NCBI GenBank assembly: GCA_937978655.1
Contig: CALJUX010000020.1
Span: 1 to 64,000 of the forward strand
Direction: 5' to 3'
Source of the DNA: an uncultured Chromatiaceae bacterium
GTDB lineage: Bacteria; Pseudomonadota; Gammaproteobacteria; Enterobacterales; Alteromonadaceae
DNA length: 64,000 bases
Position numbers and translations under genes: made by a program. A model generated the notes under the pieces. It worked only from the letters and a program-made list of their open reading frames with translations, had not been told where the DNA came from and did no database searches. Of the stretch, positions 62,736 to 64,000 are shown one piece after another (positions within the stretch are counted from its first letter, which is position 1; every line of letters starts with the position of its first letter).

Positions 62736-63203
62736 ATGACCAAACAAACCAAACAGGAAGCGCTGATCCAGGCCTTTAAAGCGCTGCTGAAAGAAGAAAG
62801 GTTCGGTTCGCAGAGTGATATTGTTGACGCACTGAAGGCTGAGGGATTTGACAACGTCAGTCAATCCAAAGTGTCCCGTATGCTGAGTAAGTTTGGCGCC
62901 GTGCGGACACGCAACGCCCGCCAGGAGATGGTGTACTGTCTTCCGCCGGAATTAGGCGTACCGACAACCAAAAGCCCGCTGCGTCAGCTGGTACTGGACA
63001 TTGAACACAATGACGTGATGATTATCATCCGGACCAGCCCTGGCGCCGCACAATTAATTGCCAGGCTGCTCGATTCGGTCGGTAAAGCAGAAGGCGTGTT
63101 GGGCACGATCGCCGGGGACGACACCATCTTTATCGCTCCGACCAGCGTGAAGAATATTAACTTCACGTTGAAGAAAGTGACTGAATTATTTGAAAAAGTC
63201 TGA
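62736..63203 (+). CDS. argR: Arginine repressor ArgR
   Basis: 155 residues. N-terminal winged helix (SQSDIVDALKAEGFDNVSQS in part, then KVSRMLSKFGAVRTRN), C-terminal oligomer domain with 'TSPGAAQLIARLLDS' and GTIAGDDTIFIAP, the arginine site. Likely self-regulated, but I could not pick out clear ARG boxes upstream. ATG 62736 preferred over TTG 62727; ribosome site weak. Confidence 0.95.
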   Translation: MTKQTKQEALIQAFKALLKEERFGSQSDIVDALKAEGFDNVSQSKVSRMLSKFGAVRTRNARQEMVYCLPPELGVPTTKSPLRQLVLDIEHNDVMIIIRTSPGAAQLIARLLDSVGKAEGVLGTIAGDDTIFIAPTSVKNINFTLKKVTELFEKV

Positions 63204-63216
63204 AGTAAGCGCAGGC

Positions 63217-64000
63217 TCAGATGCCTGCCTGCTCTTCCAGAAATGAAATTGACGGTGCAAAAAAAGCCGCCCCACTGTCCGCCTGCACGTAATCGAGTAA
63301 CAAGTCGTAGTTTTGCCCACCGGCATCTCCCAGCCGACGGTTCAACCATGCCAGATAGGCGTTGGGCTCTGCTGAACATGCCAGAATCACCAAGCCTTGC
63401 GCCTTGAGCTGGCCAAACGGCATATTCTGGAAAACTAACGGATAAAACTCACCGAATACATCTGTGACTGCAGCTTTGACGGCATGACTTTGCTCACTCA
63501 GCTGCGCCATCGGCAATTGCTGCCCATCCAGTTTACGTTGACCGATGATGATTTCCTGCTGTTGTTGGGTCAGTTGCTGCCAGCGATTTAAATCCAGCCG
63601 ATAGCGTTGATAATACAGATAACTGCCTTGCGCCAGTTCTGGTTGTGCCTCTTCCGCTACCAGCGCCAACTCACGCTTTTTCCGGCCACGTGGCGATTGT
63701 GGCTGATCAATAAAACCGGTCAGATCACGCCCGTCCATAAAACGGAAACAATGTGTCTGTTCAACCAGCTCAAGATGCGGCATCAGTTGTTGATAACATT
63801 GTTGGATCGCCAGATGCAACACGTCGTAACGATCAGCCCGGATCTTCAGCAATACATCATAAGGAACGGCGGGCATGGCCAGATCATCAACCATCAACGC
63901 AGAAAACGGCTGAAAATCAGCGGGCCGCAGTTCAGGATACAATGCATCCCAGTACCCCGGACCAATCGCAATAACAGCGTTCAGATTCGCTTCGGAAAAT
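63217..64000 (-). CDS. DyP-type peroxidase, 5'-partial, altered active site
   Basis: Open frame continues to the window edge; the true start lies beyond 64000. Compared with E. coli YfeX from memory: 'HCFRFMDGRDLTGFID' versus 'HGFRWVEERDLSGFVD', 'ELAQGSYLYYQRYRLDLN', EIIIGQRK and the haem ligand His at 63484-63486 (EQSHAV) are shared. But the GxxDG motif reads GFIDQ (catalytic Asp kept at 63706-63708, following Gly lost) and the distal Arg (VRQSLPYG in YfeX) is Phe at 63430-63432 (VFQNMPFG). So it binds haem probably but may not be a normal peroxidase. MYPEL at 63942 is an internal codon, not the start. Confidence 0.85.
   Translation of the reverse strand, partial: FSEANLNAVIAIGPGYWDALYPELRPADFQPFSALMVDDLAMPAVPYDVLLKIRADRYDVLHLAIQQCYQQLMPHLELVEQTHCFRFMDGRDLTGFIDQPQSPRGRKKRELALVAEEAQPELAQGSYLYYQRYRLDLNRWQQLTQQQQEIIIGQRKLDGQQLPMAQLSEQSHAVKAAVTDVFGEFYPLVFQNMPFGQLKAQGLVILACSAEPNAYLAWLNRRLGDAGGQNYDLLLDYVQADSGAAFFAPSISFLEEQAGI

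Noticed and set aside
1..64000. CRISPR arrays, insertion sequences, tRNA/rRNA genes, prophage
   Set aside because: No direct-repeat array, transposase, integrase, rRNA core motif or tRNA cloverleaf was seen.

Overview
The window is a gene-dense chromosomal segment of a gammaproteobacterium. The run lptD-surA-pdxA-rsmA-apaG-apaH, with djlA divergent and folA close by, together with rapA-rluA, rplU-rpmA-obgE, ispB, mdh and argR, is a typical gammaproteobacterial core. Many chemoreceptors and cyclic-di-GMP proteins, DUF3718, a GlyGly-CTERM protein and a PEP-CTERM-like protein point to the Alteromonadales/Chromatiaceae border, most like Rheinheimera. That genus call is inference. The first 47 bases are Illumina library adapter, so the true sequence starts at 48 inside a truncated chemoreceptor gene. 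The right edge cuts a DyP peroxidase gene.

Layout. 48-4512: chemoreceptor fragment; a transmembrane NMT1/THI5-PAS-GGDEF protein overlapping a yeast-type cytosine deaminase gene; a LysR regulator divergent from an SDR oxidoreductase. 5322-8056: a FAN1-like VRR-NUC nuclease fused to a DEDDh exonuclease, and an Excalibur protein. 8128-14676: a complete RND efflux operon (adaptor, pump, outer-membrane channel) ending with its own TetR gene, with a near-perfect operator over the promoter -10. 14706-19319 (minus): patatin type Vd autotransporter, glycerol kinase, TOPRIM-like protein. 19608-22690: an ExeM-type extracellular nuclease ending in a dockerin, followed 20 bp later by a small secreted cohesin-domain protein with a PEP-CTERM-like anchor. 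This looks like a two-gene cell-surface scaffold and is the most unusual item here.

22931-36291: GGDEF/EAL protein, DUF3034 outer-membrane protein overlapping a lipoprotein truncated haemoglobin, a solute-binding protein, a 2-hydroxyacid dehydrogenase, a TPR protein with a degenerate GGDEF-like end, a pseudouridine synthase, a GlyGly-CTERM protein coupled to a transglutaminase-like protein, and a two-gene sensor operon with a degenerate hybrid-kinase architecture. 36394-45759: PhoH-like ATPase, rapA, rluA, an OmpA-family porin with a palindrome in its promoter, a DUF3530-like protein, a PAS chemoreceptor, a DUF486 protein.

45769-54976: djlA, murU and amgK (MurNAc recycling) divergent from the lptD-apaH operon, whose genes are separated by 11 bp or overlap. 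55062-64000: chemoreceptor, DUF3718 protein, folA-obgE, rpmA-rplU, ispB, mdh, argR and the partial DyP peroxidase. I saw no rRNA, tRNA, CRISPR array, insertion sequence or prophage.
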